Assembly (NCBI GenBank): GCA_013115135.1
Contig: JABANP010000337.1
Span: 1-56,789 of the forward strand
DNA length: 56,789 bases
Source of the DNA: Perkinsus olseni
Taxonomy: Eukaryota > Perkinsozoa > Perkinsida > Perkinsidae
Direction of reading: 5' to 3'
The notes beneath the pieces are model-generated. The model worked only from the letters and a program-made list of their open reading frames with translations, was not told the DNA's origin and ran no database searches. Numbering within the stretch: position 1 is the stretch's first letter; each line of letters starts with the position of its first letter. The position numbers and the translations under genes are program-made. Below, in pieces: positions 11,576 through 22,466 of the stretch.

Positions 11576-13037
11576 CTCCAGGGCTCCTCCGTGCACATTT
11601 TTTCCACAACTGTCATATTTGAATGTCCTGTGACATTTGCAGTTGAATTCTAATCGCTCCAACCGGGGCTTGTTGTTTATTATTGAATAGTGTCTGGTTG
11701 AAGTGCACGTGTTGTGTTCTTCGAGTTGTTACTTCATTCGTCTAGACGGTTGGAGTCCTTACGATATGACAGCGTGCTAATCACCCATTTGCAGCGTAAA
11801 CAGGCTGTCGTGCGTGAAACTCGAGCGGGCAGGCCGATTCCTATGCGGTATGGCTCACGACCGTTGTCTGAGATAACTGAGACTGCCTTCCGTTCGATGC
11901 ATATAAAGCAAGAGAAGACTAGTGTTAGTAACTCATTCAGGGTAGCAGCCGGCGGGTGTGATGGAAGCTCGGCTGCACGCGGAACCCAGAAGGCGAATAG
12001 AGCCAGGGAGAATAACAGCCTGGTAACAGACAGCGCGTTGATCAACAAGCGAGCCGCAAACTACAAACACAACATCAAAGAATCACCTCTACTGCCACGA
12101 GACTACAACAAATTACTATTCATTACTATCATTCGTCTTCCCAAACCACAGGGGAAGTGGGCGGAAACAATAAAGGAACCGCCTGAGACAGCGAGAACCT
12201 CAGAGGTCTCTGTTGGTCTGTTATAGCAGTACAGGTCAGGGCGAGAGAGACCAAAGGTATGACAGGGATCTCCTAGAGAATGTGACGGAGAACAGTTGAA
12301 GGCAGGAAGTTCTTAGTACACATAGAACTCTACCTTTAACAGAACGCGACGCAGAGAGGGGAATGGAAAGAAGATATGGCCGATGACTGTAGCAAAGACT
12401 AGCTGTAGAAACTCCTCAGGCGCCGCGATGATGATGATGATGGATAAGACCTTTTACGCTGTCGACATCCCGACAGCAAAGAAGGTAAGCTCACACATTA
12501 ATGTTGTTACGATAGGCAAAGGTATAGAGAGTAGTAGGAGAAACACCGTAAAGGAAAGATGAGTGCCCAAGGAGAAGTAGGAGCAGCGGAAAACGATTCT
12601 TTCAATACAGGTTCTCATACATACAAGGCGATGGTGATACGAGGCAGAACGAGAAATACACACGAAACTAACAACCACACAATCTCGCTTGTTTTCGCGA
12701 GAAATTTCAGGCAGCTGTTAGAAGCTTGAACAACGATGAAGCCGTGATAATAGGAGGTAGACAAGTATCTGGATAAAACGGCAACAAACAGGCGATATAT
12801 CGGAGACAAGTTATCATCTGGATTTCACTCCCAGATGTACCACGTAGGACAGCGAGGATATTGAGCACAGCCTGATGAACAACCATGTCAACGAAAGGAT
12901 TCAAGTGGTAGTATGATGAGAGACAACGCGCGGGAGCTTGCTCCAATAAGTAGTAAAGAGAATGAGAACAGAAATAAGACGGGCTCTATTTTCAGTCGAG
13001 ACTGAAGCAACACTCTATAACTGGGCGAAAAACACAT
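11576..13037. other. Intergenic region, no supported gene
   Basis: A 170-codon plus-strand open stretch (11714-12226) begins with a non-ATG codon, has no domain, and has base use unlike the nearby genes; I treat it as chance. The rest is purine-rich on the plus strand and holds a short GAT repeat at about 12427-12441. It probably contains the 3' regions of the flanking convergent genes. Confidence 0.4.
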
Positions 13038-14351
13038 TCAAAAATCCCTGGCTCTACTATTGCTGGATTCAGCAGTATGATTATTATTTTCATGATGAGG
13101 ACGACGATTGCATCCTGAAACACTAGCCACCATCGGAGACTGGCGCAGATTTGAGCAAGAACAAGAGATAGCACGATTCAGCAACGGCAGTGATGATGAT
13201 GAAAGAGAATCTCCTCTGGGCGTAGTGTTAGAAGACGTAGACGCGTTAGACAAGCAACGCGCATAATGTGGCTTAAAAACCCCGTTGCGACGGAGTGGCC
13301 TCGGAGTAGGATAAGAAGAAGATGAATGATAAGTAGTAGTAGTGTTAGTAGCTGTGGTAGTGGTGACCCGCTTCTTTCGGGAATCGGTGAAACCAAGGAT
13401 CCACACCTTATCGTCGCCGATACTCTCATAGTTGGGAGAATTAGACCGCTTGGAACCAGTAGGATCCACCGAGCGAATCGTGGCTTCCTTGCCCTGAATA
13501 TGGGCGAAGTAGATTTCACAAGCTTTGGTGCTATTGAGACCCTCTGTGCGACGCTTCCTCTGCGGGAACCACTCATAGCCTTGAAAAACAAGTGTGAAAA
13601 CGAGAAGGTACCGTGGGGTGGTAAAGTTGATAAAAGCATACCCGCGATTGGCAACCTGAGAGGCATCACATGACGACAAGCACAACGTATAGGAAGGGGC
13701 TTACTTTAGCAGTGTCTACGGGCAAGTACAACAGGTCATACCCACCATTTTGCAAGGCAGGGCATTCTTTTTCTATGAGATCTCGCAAAGTCGAGACGGT
13801 GAACCTGTTGAGAACTCGAAGGGTCTTTGAAACACAAAGCCGACTCACCTCCTTGGTATTTTCTTGATCATCACGGTGGTCCTCCTCTCGCTATCATTAT
13901 TCAAGAGGGCATCCACTTCGACTCTTTCCATACCATTGGTCCAGGACGACTGGTCGGCACTCGCGTGTCCACCAGCATTAGAGTCACCGCCTTCTGAGCT
14001 TCCGCTGCGGCTGGCGGCACGAGAGAGACCGACTCCACGATCAGGTCCACCAATATTCTCAGGAACAACATCGACAGAATAATCGACAGCGGTCGTAGGG
14101 GGATCCAAACTCTTCTTGCTTCCACCGTCGTCGACCTCACCGATGGCCGTATTCTGGTCCCGGATAACCCTCAGTAACGGAGGTACCAAGGCTGGGTTAG
14201 AGATACTGATAAGATTCACCAACCCGGTGACAGACGTCTCTTGAGTCACCAACCCCGCTTGCTGAAGTAAGTAAATTTCTCGTATAAGGGCATCTATGTT
14301 GTTATCGTCCGAGGCACCCGGAGACGGCAAGGGGAAGTTGTGAACAGCCAT
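13038..14351 (-). CDS. Mei2-type RNA-binding protein
   Basis: Three exons, 14351-13849, 13804-13705 and 13655-13038, separated by 44- and 49-nt GT...AG introns that keep frame, give about 406 residues. Residues about 160-265 form the RRM typical of the Mei2 C-terminal domain: RRTTVMIKKIPRRFTVSTLR, then YDLLYLPVDTAK, GYAFINFTTP, FQGYEWFP, and KACEIYFAHIQGKEATI, in the order and spacing of that family. The N-terminal 150 residues are low-complexity with acidic and Ser/Gly stretches. After the RRM come Ser/Thr-rich tails (VTTTTATNTTTT). Mei2-like proteins bind RNA and in fungi and plants govern entry into meiosis or cell growth; in protists their role is largely inferred. The start at 14351 is the ATG that opens a clean N-terminus. 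Confidence 0.85.
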
Positions 14352-16630
14352 CGTCGACGGCAAGCAAACAATATCAAAGGAAAAACAATCTGAGGAGAAG
14401 TTCATCAGGCACGATCTTCGAAAGACTCGGATACCATGCTTGACCGTTTTCTACAAAGCTAATGTAATCGCACTCCAACACACAATACCATACCACGGGG
14501 GGAGGGGGTCCAGAGGGATCACAAGCACCGAGCATCCATCATGTAGTAGTTGCGTAGTTGGGTAAGCTCGCATACACTGCCATCCCCTCGCTTCTATCAG
14601 GTCAAAATATCGGAGCAACTGCTACATCACCGCTGCACAGTAGCTGTCCGGGCAAGCTAGAAAACGGTTCTCTTGAGTGTTGTTGTCTACCACTGAGTTG
14701 GAGCTCATAACAACCGATTCACGTCCGGAAGGGCGACTAATCTGTGTTGGCTAGTAAGAGCGGTCTTAGCCGTCCTTTAATGCTGCTTCACGTGTTTTTG
14801 ATGAGTTGCTATCGGTAGAGCACCACACGCCGAAGGAAATCCCCTGCCCTTGGTTGCTTGCGATCGACAGCACCAAATACGCTCATACTCTATTATAAAG
14901 AACTATTGCTGCTCTCTTCTTTAGCATAGTGCGCTACGGTTCGTAACGCTTAGTGTCGTCTACTCGTCTACTCTTGCTCTCTGTCGACATACGTGACCTC
15001 CCCGTGCCTCGAGCTAGGGTTCACCGCTATACTTGGTGTGTCAGCGATCATAGAATTCTACTACTCGCAATACAGATTCGATCAACGAGTGCAGGCGAGT
15101 TCCTCAATGGTGGGTACTGAGAGCTACCAACCAGGGAGCGTGCCAGTCGAATGGGCCACTCCGTCCGCCGCGGTCGCCGCTACTGATTTGCCACTGACAC
15201 GAAGGGATGGATCATGTGATACATGGCCTGTGCCCAATCACACTCGGAATGGAACAGGATTGTTTTACACGATAGGGTTGGTAACTGCCAAGCTATCGGA
15301 CGCCGTGATCGCCCCGATACTATATCGTGATACCCACCCCGAGCGTGTGCCAAACCATCTCTCATGAGGGCGCTACTCGTCCTTACCTCAGCGCTGCTAT
15401 CTCTGACCTCGCTTCAATAGTTAGGATTTAACTTAACCGTGATTAATCCGAACAACTGGGCAGAGGTATAAAACGAGGACTATGACGCGCAAGTCCGCAT
15501 TGTGCGCGAGAACGCGGGAAGGGGCAACCCGAAACCCTAGAACCCGACAAGGCAACGAGAAACACGAGGGTTGCTAACGCGTCCACGGTTTCTAACAGGT
15601 CTCTGTAGCGCTACTGATGGCGAGTTTAGCCTGATCAGAGGATGATCCCTTCATTCTACTTCCTCGTGCCATGAAGTCCGTTAGGAAAATGCCTAGTGAG
15701 CAAGATTGCAAGTTCATATAAGTAAATTGTTTCCGCTGATTTGTTGCCGTTTTCGTTCCGGCATTTCCCTCCCTTACGGGAGGTTGTTCGTTAATGATAA
15801 GAGCTTTTGAACGACAGTGTCGTACATGTAGCTGAACTCAATTCTCCTCAAGTCGCCTCCGCGAGGTGACCTTTTTTCGCGGCATACACTGATCTCGCCC
15901 ACTTAAGTATCTTGCGCTTGAAAGCGATTTGGTTCCCCGGGTTGAGCTCAAGATACCCTTCCCGTCTGAGGTCGTGCAAACACTGTAAAGTATGTGACAC
16001 TGCGAAACGCTCAACTCCGGGCAGTTATTTCTCATCGCCTTTTGGCTCGTCATGGAGACCTCTGTACCACGCCAGGTTGGCCGAAGTTCCACCAAAGGTG
16101 TCGGTAAGTAGCAGCTCTGCCCGTGTCGACTACCTCACCCACGGTTCGTATCATGTCCTCAGTTTTCCGGCTACCGGATGGCGCTGGGAGATCATCAGTG
16201 CCCAATGACGCTCAATGGAGGCAACTGTAGTACCTTGGGTGGAGAAGCTATCGCACCCGGCTGGGTTCTCTCCCGACCTGGCTTCGTGTGCTCGTCAATC
16301 CTAGTGAAGGGGTGTCTTCTTGGCCGGGTGCATGCGTTATTGCTAGATATCATACTTCCATTGTGAGAGGGCTTTCCAAGGCTCATCTCCGTAAGCGTAT
16401 CCCGGAGGTAGAACTGCATTCTGGGGAGCATGGCATCGGCGAGTTTGGGACAAGACGTAATGCCGACCTCGCCACCACCGCCGCTGGGACGCTGCGGCTG
16501 ATTGGGTTGCACCTCTCAGATCCGAAAGCAAGTTTTGACCGACATTCTCTTCAATCGTCCTCGAAGCACGCGGAGCTTCGACTCGACTAGGCCGCAGACT
16601 AGAGTGGATGGGACATGTCCTGCTACTCTG
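14352..16630. other. Long region without supported gene
   Basis: No exon here shows a recognisable domain. The plus-strand open stretch at about 14993-15367 has a hydrophobic patch but no motif and no clear splice sites. Overlapping open stretches on both strands at 15838-16600 look like GC-rich chance ORFs, though the part just before 16631 may be the 5' end of the next gene. Confidence 0.35.
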
Positions 16631-18610
16631 ATGGTTCATCATGGCTCTTCATTGGGGTCACTCAAAGAGAGACCACAGACTTGCGATCAGATTTTGGCAG
16701 TTTCGGCGGGAGGGTTCCGGAGGCCGAGTACTGAGTGCAGTCCCGAGGCTGGTCGAGGATCTCGATTCCAGCACGGCGAGTTGCCTTTTCACAAGGAAGG
16801 TGATAGCGATGAAGAGGCTGCTGACTTCGCCGAGAGTGAAGGCACAGAAAGCGAGAGCGAGGGGTCGGAGGTGGCTAGCCTTGCTGAATCCACAGAACTC
16901 GGTGCGCAATTGGAAGTGCATATTCAACAGCAGCTTTTCGAAGGGTCCTCGGGGAAACTACCATCTTGGTACTTGCGGCGTGGGGGCGAAGTTCACACCG
17001 GAATAGTTGATAGCAATTTTCGTCGAAATAGAGCGGAGCGAAGCAAACGACGATCGGCTGTGGTCGTGAGTTGGAGAGGTTATCTAGTAAGAGCGATTGA
17101 TGGCATCCTGAAGGCCCTCTCGATCGACCCATGGCGAGGTCGAGTTCCTGACTTCATCGTTTGGTGGTTATTGTCTCTGGTATGCCGGGGTGGGTCTTCG
17201 AGTGTCTTCGAGGCAGCCAGCGGCGCTGAGCTTGAGGTCAGCTACATCGTGGACGCGATATTGATTCCAAGAGTTATCGGTGGTAATCCGGACGTGGCAA
17301 GAATGGTGGGAAGGAGCCGCGGGATTGATAGCTAGGGAGATTCGACGAACTATGGAGGCGGCAGAAATACTCGAAGGAGTCCTTTCGCCTCGCCAAGAAG
17401 ATGATGATTCTCTGGCCGAGAATTCCCTCGTTCAGCCACTCCCTGAGGGTCCTGGTTGGCCGACGATATCTCATGCTGATTGGGTAGAGGAGGTCGAGAA
17501 GTGGCGTACCGTGTCGAGATCAAAACTGACGTGCCCTGACTTCCGCACTACAGTGGAGCGGTCATTGCAGATAGCTCTGCTGCACGGCGTTTACTCTTGT
17601 CTACATCCCGCCGTGAAGAACTGGGCTGGTTCGCTGAGGGCGGAACTTGTGGGGGTCTTCGCAAGGTTCGCCGATTGGCCTGCTCGGAACGGGGGACGGC
17701 ATATGACTCTACGCGGGTTGAAGAACCTCTTTGGCTTCCATGGCTCTGTATCCGAGGGAATTACCGGAATTCGTGGTCTCTTTGCTTTGGAGGCATGCGA
17801 AATGCGTTGAGGAATTGCAAGACGAGCAAGCTACCCAGTGGTCCTTCCCTGCGAGTTTAAGAAGGAGTGGTAGCGGTAAGAAGCGAGGGAAGAAGCGGGC
17901 AGGAGATCCCTATAAATGGTTGAATGATTGTCTTAGTGGTTGCGACACCACGGAGTCCCCGCCGATCGATGCGGCCTTGAAAATTCTGTCGGGCTTGGAA
18001 AATTTCGTTCGGGCACACGACTGTACTGTTGATGACATCTTCGTTCCCTTCAGTGATGGCGCTGGCGCTGTGAAGGTTGGAATGTTCTTATTCGTTTGTA
18101 GTGCGTACTGCGATATAGTGGGCTTGCCAGGGATCGAACCTGCGACTCTTGCCAAGGCTTTCACCATGATCGATCCCGAGTTCAACATTGGCTCGGGGAC
18201 GATCAGATTGGTCGCTTTGGACGTATCTTTGAGGCGTTTCTGCCATCACAAGATGCGTCTCGGTGGTCCGAAGGTGCCAAATTTCAGGGCAGCGAACGAG
18301 GGGTGGAATCCTAGGGTCGTCTTCGGCCCAACGGCGATGGTGGAGTGCCTCGTGAGGCTTGCTGCCTTCAGGATGAGGGTACTCGGTAATGTTATGCAGC
18401 AGAAACATGCAACGCCTAGGGACTACTGTGCGTGGTTGGAGATGGTATTACGAAACAACAATATTATTCACGATGTGCCGGTCCCTGGGGATCGAACCTG
18501 GGTCTTTGGATGCGGCTTTCTCCGCGATCGCGGACCTCGGGGCCTTGTCTGAGGACAGCAGTGGTGCCGATAAAGATTTCACCAGCAGCTCCCATGAATG
18601 TGATGCGTAA
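16631..18610 (+). CDS. Unrecognised multi-exon protein
   Basis: Three consecutive frames are open and coding-like. The first runs from an ATG at 16631 to about 17280, with an acidic stretch (EGTESESEGSE) and a hydrophobic segment (DFIVWWLLSLVC). The second covers about 17290-17750 (AAEILEGVLSPRQEDDD, LHGVYSCLHPAVKNW). The third covers about 17750-18474, with a basic patch (SGSGKKRGKKRAG) and ASP-rich helices, then a C-terminal exon 18515-18610 (AFSAIADLGALSEDS...) ending at TAA. The first junction fits a 19-22-nt GT...AG intron or a frameshift. Two 39-40-nt related inserts (18118-18156, 18475-18514) lie in the third part; removing the second restores the frame to the last exon. I do not recognise the family and assign no function. 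Confidence 0.5.
18118..18156 (+). other. Candidate 39-nt intron with tRNA T-arm-like core
   Basis: Begins GTGGGCTTGCCAGGG and ends CCAAG, so GT...AG. Its core GGGATCGAACCTGCG is the reverse complement of a tRNA T-arm (GCAGG-TTCGATC-CCTGG, 4 of 5 pairs). Being a multiple of three, it does not break the frame, so splicing is not proven here. It aligns with the insert at 18475-18514, including the GCTTTC that follows both. Confidence 0.45.
18475..18514 (+). other. Candidate 40-nt non-canonical intron, tRNA-like core
   Basis: Starts GTGCCGGTCCCTGGGG, contains ATCGAACCTGGG and ends at GGATGCG before GCTTTC. Removing exactly 40 nt joins ...NNNIIHD to AFSAIADLGALSED and the stop at 18608-18610; without removal the frame runs to a stop near 18550. 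No AG acceptor lies at its end; the nearest AG sites give an immediate stop. It resembles the insert at 18118-18156. Confidence 0.45.
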
Positions 18611-19989
18611 TCGTTGTGTCTACTCGAAGTTGGGGGGTCGAGTTTCAGTGCTCGAAACAGGGTCGGTGATGGTGCTTTTGAGTAGTAGTTTTGATATATA
18701 GTAATTCTGAGACCCTTCGGTGCTCCACCATCACCCTATCATGGTGACGAGTTTCCATCCCGAACCTACTCATAAAATAGAGAATGCAGAGACGAAGGCG
18801 ACCCATCACCAGCATCAAAGTTTGCTGATAAAGTCGGAGCGAACTCTGTCTGCCTCCACCACTGCGGACACAGGCAGCCCGTCAGCTATCCCCAGGCTTC
18901 CCGAAGATAGACGACCCCGTCGCGAGTCAGAGGACTCAGTGAAGTCCAAGTTGGAGCTCGCGATAAGAAGAGTGAGTTATGCTCATTTCCATCATTACTC
19001 GCTAGCGTTGTTCGCAGACCTCCTGCTCGCCCCTGACCAACGCGGGTACTAAGTCTGCTCCAGACGGCACGTTGCTAGTCTACCGGACGGAGAGTATGGC
19101 TACCGCTGTAAAGGTAGTGAAAGGTCCCTGGTTCGATCCCAGGATTGTCCGTTTTCGCGGAAAATGCAGTCTTGTGTCAGGCTAATGCGTTCTTAAAGAC
19201 TAAGATGTGTCCGAAGCTGAGAATGAACGCCAATGGGGTTTGGACCTGTCCTCAGGGGGATCGCTGCAGGTAGTACTGCTGATACTGGTGGTGGTGTCTA
19301 CGGGGCCATAGCCCCCTCCGAGGGGGCCCCTCGCTAATTCATAATTTTGCTCCTACTGCAATTAGTATGAATCCTCATCTCTTCTCTGTGAAGGATATTC
19401 ACGCTAGCAAATGCACGTACATGTTCGATGTCACGCATTAAACCTAACTTTCTCGGTCACTATTATCATACTGTAGGCCAGAGGTGCATTAACGTTGAGC
19501 TCAGTGATGTAGCATAGATCAGCTAGCATCTGAGTCTATACTCGGTGTGGACACTTTACGCACAGCTGTTCGTACACGTGTCCCGCTGGAGGATTATGAT
19601 ATCAGTTTCGCTCACGCCGAGTCCGAGTTGCGATCGCTGCCCAACCTCACTAAGACAGCTATATGCTACGAACAGGTTTACGGCAAATGTGGATGTAAAA
19701 ATGGCGCTCGATGCAAGTAAGGAGAACTCGAAAGATACGCGTATCTTAGGTCGAGTGTATCTTTAGGTATGCTCACAGCGAAGAAGAACTCCGAAAGTAC
19801 GTGCCTCAGGGTGTCCCTCCCGGGCGCCAATTCAACAGCAAGTCTCCCGGTCATCCGAGGTAGGGGTGAATGCCCAGCATGTCCCTTGCATCGTGCATTT
19901 TAGCAGGCACGGCAGTGGCGACTCCACTAGCTGGTTGAAGAGGAGAGGTTCTAGGTCTTCTGAGGTAGTAGTAGTAGTACTGCCCGCCT
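18611..19989. other. Intergenic region with one tRNA-like element
   Basis: A plus-strand open stretch from an ATG at 18741 (MVTSFHPEPTHKIENAE) to about 18970, followed by GTGAGT, could be a first exon of an unidentified gene; it is low-complexity and I cannot confirm it. A GC-rich perfect hairpin (GCCCCCT-CCG-AGGGGGC) lies at about 19309-19325. The tRNA-like element at 19085-19151 is listed separately. Confidence 0.35.
19085..19151 (+). ncRNA. tRNA-like element lacking a D-arm
   Basis: Ends can pair as an acceptor stem (GGACGGA with ATTGTCC, 6 of 7 counting G-U). A perfect T-arm follows the pattern CCTGG-TTCGATC-CCAGG (19127-19143). A middle stem CTACC/GGTAG has an 8-nt loop where the anticodon would be. 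A-box-like TGGCTACCG and B-box GGTTCGATCCC are present, and TTTT follows at once (19152-19155), as in Pol III terminators. At 67 nt it is too short for a normal cytosolic tRNA and has no D-stem. It is most likely a tRNA-derived short element or a tRNA relic, and may be transcribed. Confidence 0.4.
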
Positions 19990-22466
19990 GCACGGCGGCA
20001 TCGGTGGCCAGGGTCCCTACATCTCCTGTGGAGGAGGACGTCGGTACAGCAAAGAGAGCATATTATCTAGTATCAAGTTGGGGTCTCCCAAGCCCAAGCC
20101 GATAGATCTCCCTGCCCTGCGTGCAAGGGCGCTCGAGGTGATGCCACCGTCACCATCTCCACGCCCTTCATCAGAGACGCTCGAATGGCAGATTGCGCGG
20201 GAGCTCCCAGCGAGTACCGGGAAGCATCTTGAGATATCTCGAGGTCAACTTGTGGACAAGTCCGACGATCCCTGCATCGAACAGTAAGCCCGAGCAACAA
20301 TGATGAAAAAGTCATCATCACAATCTTCGCTGTGCGCATAGATACCTTTGCTCGATCTGTGGAGCTCTTGCCTCTCCTACGCCCGACCCTACAATAGCCT
20401 CAGCGTGCACTCATGTGACCTGTGCTAGGTGGGGCCATTGAGAGCTACATGGCATGGCGCCTGTAGGTGGTGGTGCTGAGCAGGTGCTTTGAAGGCTGGC
20501 GTCGTGCTAATGTAGAGCAAGAACCCAAGCTCAAGACTCTTCCATGTCCTTCTTGTGGCTGTCCGCTTAGGAAAGGAATCGACGTGGGCAAACTTGGGGG
20601 CTCCTTCTAACATCGTCAGGGCTGTTCTTTGTCGCTATCAAATCGGGAGGGATGTAGGAGGCGATGAGTCGGAGTCCCGTCGTTGAGTCAAGCGTCTGGA
20701 CCTCCACCATCTCAGGCGCGCCCATGCACTACACAATTCTTCCTTTCTCCCTAACCGTGCTGTTACCCTCAGGTGTTCCCTCTTGATGAGTCTGTTGAAG
20801 GCCCTATTGCTGCTTTGCGCAGGGTCTACTCTAAGATACAAATAGGATGCAACAAGTAGCGAGAGAACGTTATTGGGCGCAGTGGTCGAGGAGCTAGCCG
20901 TCCTCAGGACCGATGATGTCACCGCCATTCCATGCACGTGGATCGGCAGCGTTCGGGACTTCCCGGAGCATATGGTGGTTTGTCATCATTGGGAATGTGT
21001 CCTGAAGACTCTGCCAAGCTTCACCTGCAAAGACGAGGAGGACGCCGAGGGAGACACCACTCCTCAGCGCGAGCAGGCCCCGCACTTCTACGACGTTCTG
21101 GATGATCCTCAAGAGACAGGTAAGGACCCGACCCTCATCCACGTGCCGCTGGATATGCTCGCCGTAGAGGTCCTACCTCAGTTACGGTATCGGGCGCACA
21201 AGTCGATATCGCACCTATTTGGGACGACATTTCCCCTACCGGCCGTCCTAGTGGCCAGCTGAAGCCTCCTGCGGTACCCGTCCCCTTGCGTCACTTGTCC
21301 CCGTACAGCTCTCCTCAGACTAGAACAACTTGCGCTGCTGCTGGAACTTCAACGGCCAATACAGGCTTCAACGAGCAAGTCCTGATCCTCTCGCCGCCTG
21401 CCAGGGGTATCGATACTTATGGAGATCGTTCGGCTGCTGCCAGCCCTTCAACTACTGCAACGGTGATGACCCTCATCATCGGGCTTCACCGAGGGCGAAC
21501 CTCGCGCTTGGCAGATACCGGGGGTCCCGGGAAACATCTGGGCCCCGCAGCAGGTTGACACCTACTCCGCGACTAGCTCCAATTGTTCGGAGATCATCGC
21601 CTCCATCTCTCCGGACAATTTCTTCCCTTCTGCCGCTGGCAATTGCCTGGGAGAAGACTCAGATAACACGGTCGCTGAAGAGTACGTCACTTGGGGAGAT
21701 GAAGTTCCTTGGTCGAACTCCTTTTTCATACTGCAGCAGCTGCTGCTGTCGTTGAACGGTCTCGACGACGTGTGCAGGGTTCGAACCTGCGGCCTACCAA
21801 TTGGTATCTTCAGGTTGGACTCTGCTTATTGCGAAGCAATATGCGCTTTCGTTCCCTATGGATCCTCTGCTGACAAAATGCTGGAAATTTCTGAAGGGGA
21901 GGCTCTGCTGTAGTTCTTCCGGTCGCTATTCTTCTGCATCACACCGTGCGCATCAGATACAATTCTGTAACCGACGATGGTCAGTGGTCCTTGGTGAAGC
22001 GCGTCGCCACGGGCGAGCAGGGCTGGGTCCCTACTGGGTGTGTCTCCACTGCAAGATGATCTGCTACCTGCTGCAACGTCGCCCGTTACTCAGATACTTG
22101 CAAATCGCGTCTGATGAGACGTCCCCTCGTGAATACAGATTCTTAGGCTACAATAGCGCTTCGACCCCGGAGAACTCCAACAGAGCTCTCGGTCGTGATC
22201 CACCTGTGCAGCCGGATAACAACAACAACAACGAAGACGATGATGATGATGACGCTGATCTCATCCCTCTTGCTCACGATATCTTCTGTCATAGAGATGT
22301 GCCAAGTCTATATTACACTGATGTGCAGGCAGGCGCCGAGCGTCGACCCTTGGAGACTGCTGATTCGGTCACAGCCCCATCAGTGGGCGATGATTCTCCT
22401 CTCCCTCCTTCTTGTCTCGACCAGGATAGCTTCTATACTCGACCACAGCCAACGACCTGGTCTTGA
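19990..22466 (+). CDS. SH3-domain protein, multi-exon
   Basis: Exons can be read as follows: a proline-rich stretch near 20080-20280 (KPKPIDLPALRARALEV, MPPSPSPRPSSE), an acidic exon near 20930-21120 (CKDEEDAEGDTTP), a Ser/Thr-rich exon near 21200-21470, and an exon 21555-21771 (SEIIASISPDNFFPS... LLLSLNGLDD). A 42-nt intron (21772-21813) leads to AFVPYGSSADKMLEISEGEALL; a further GT...AG intron joins this to NSVTDDGQWSLVKRV, GEQGWVPTGCVS. The last three blocks form a clear SH3 domain (ALYDY-like start, DDGxW, GWVP end). SH3 domains bind proline-rich ligands in signalling and cytoskeletal scaffolds. The tail has an Asn/Asp run (NNNNNEDDDDDD) and probably ends at 22466. Start and several splice sites are uncertain. 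Confidence 0.55.
21772..21813 (+). other. 42-nt intron with perfect T-arm hairpin
   Basis: GT...AG intron of the SH3 gene (GTGCAGGGTTCGAACC... TATCTTCAG). Read on the reverse strand it holds a perfect tRNA T-arm, GCAGG-TTCGAAC-CCTGC, placed at the intron's 5' end. Splicing joins ...LNGLDDV to LDSAYCEA with frame kept, leading straight into the SH3 domain. Confidence 0.6.

Noticed and set aside
11714..12226. 170-codon plus-strand open frame
   Set aside because: Starts at a non-ATG codon, has no domain, and lies in a purine-rich stretch where stops are rare.
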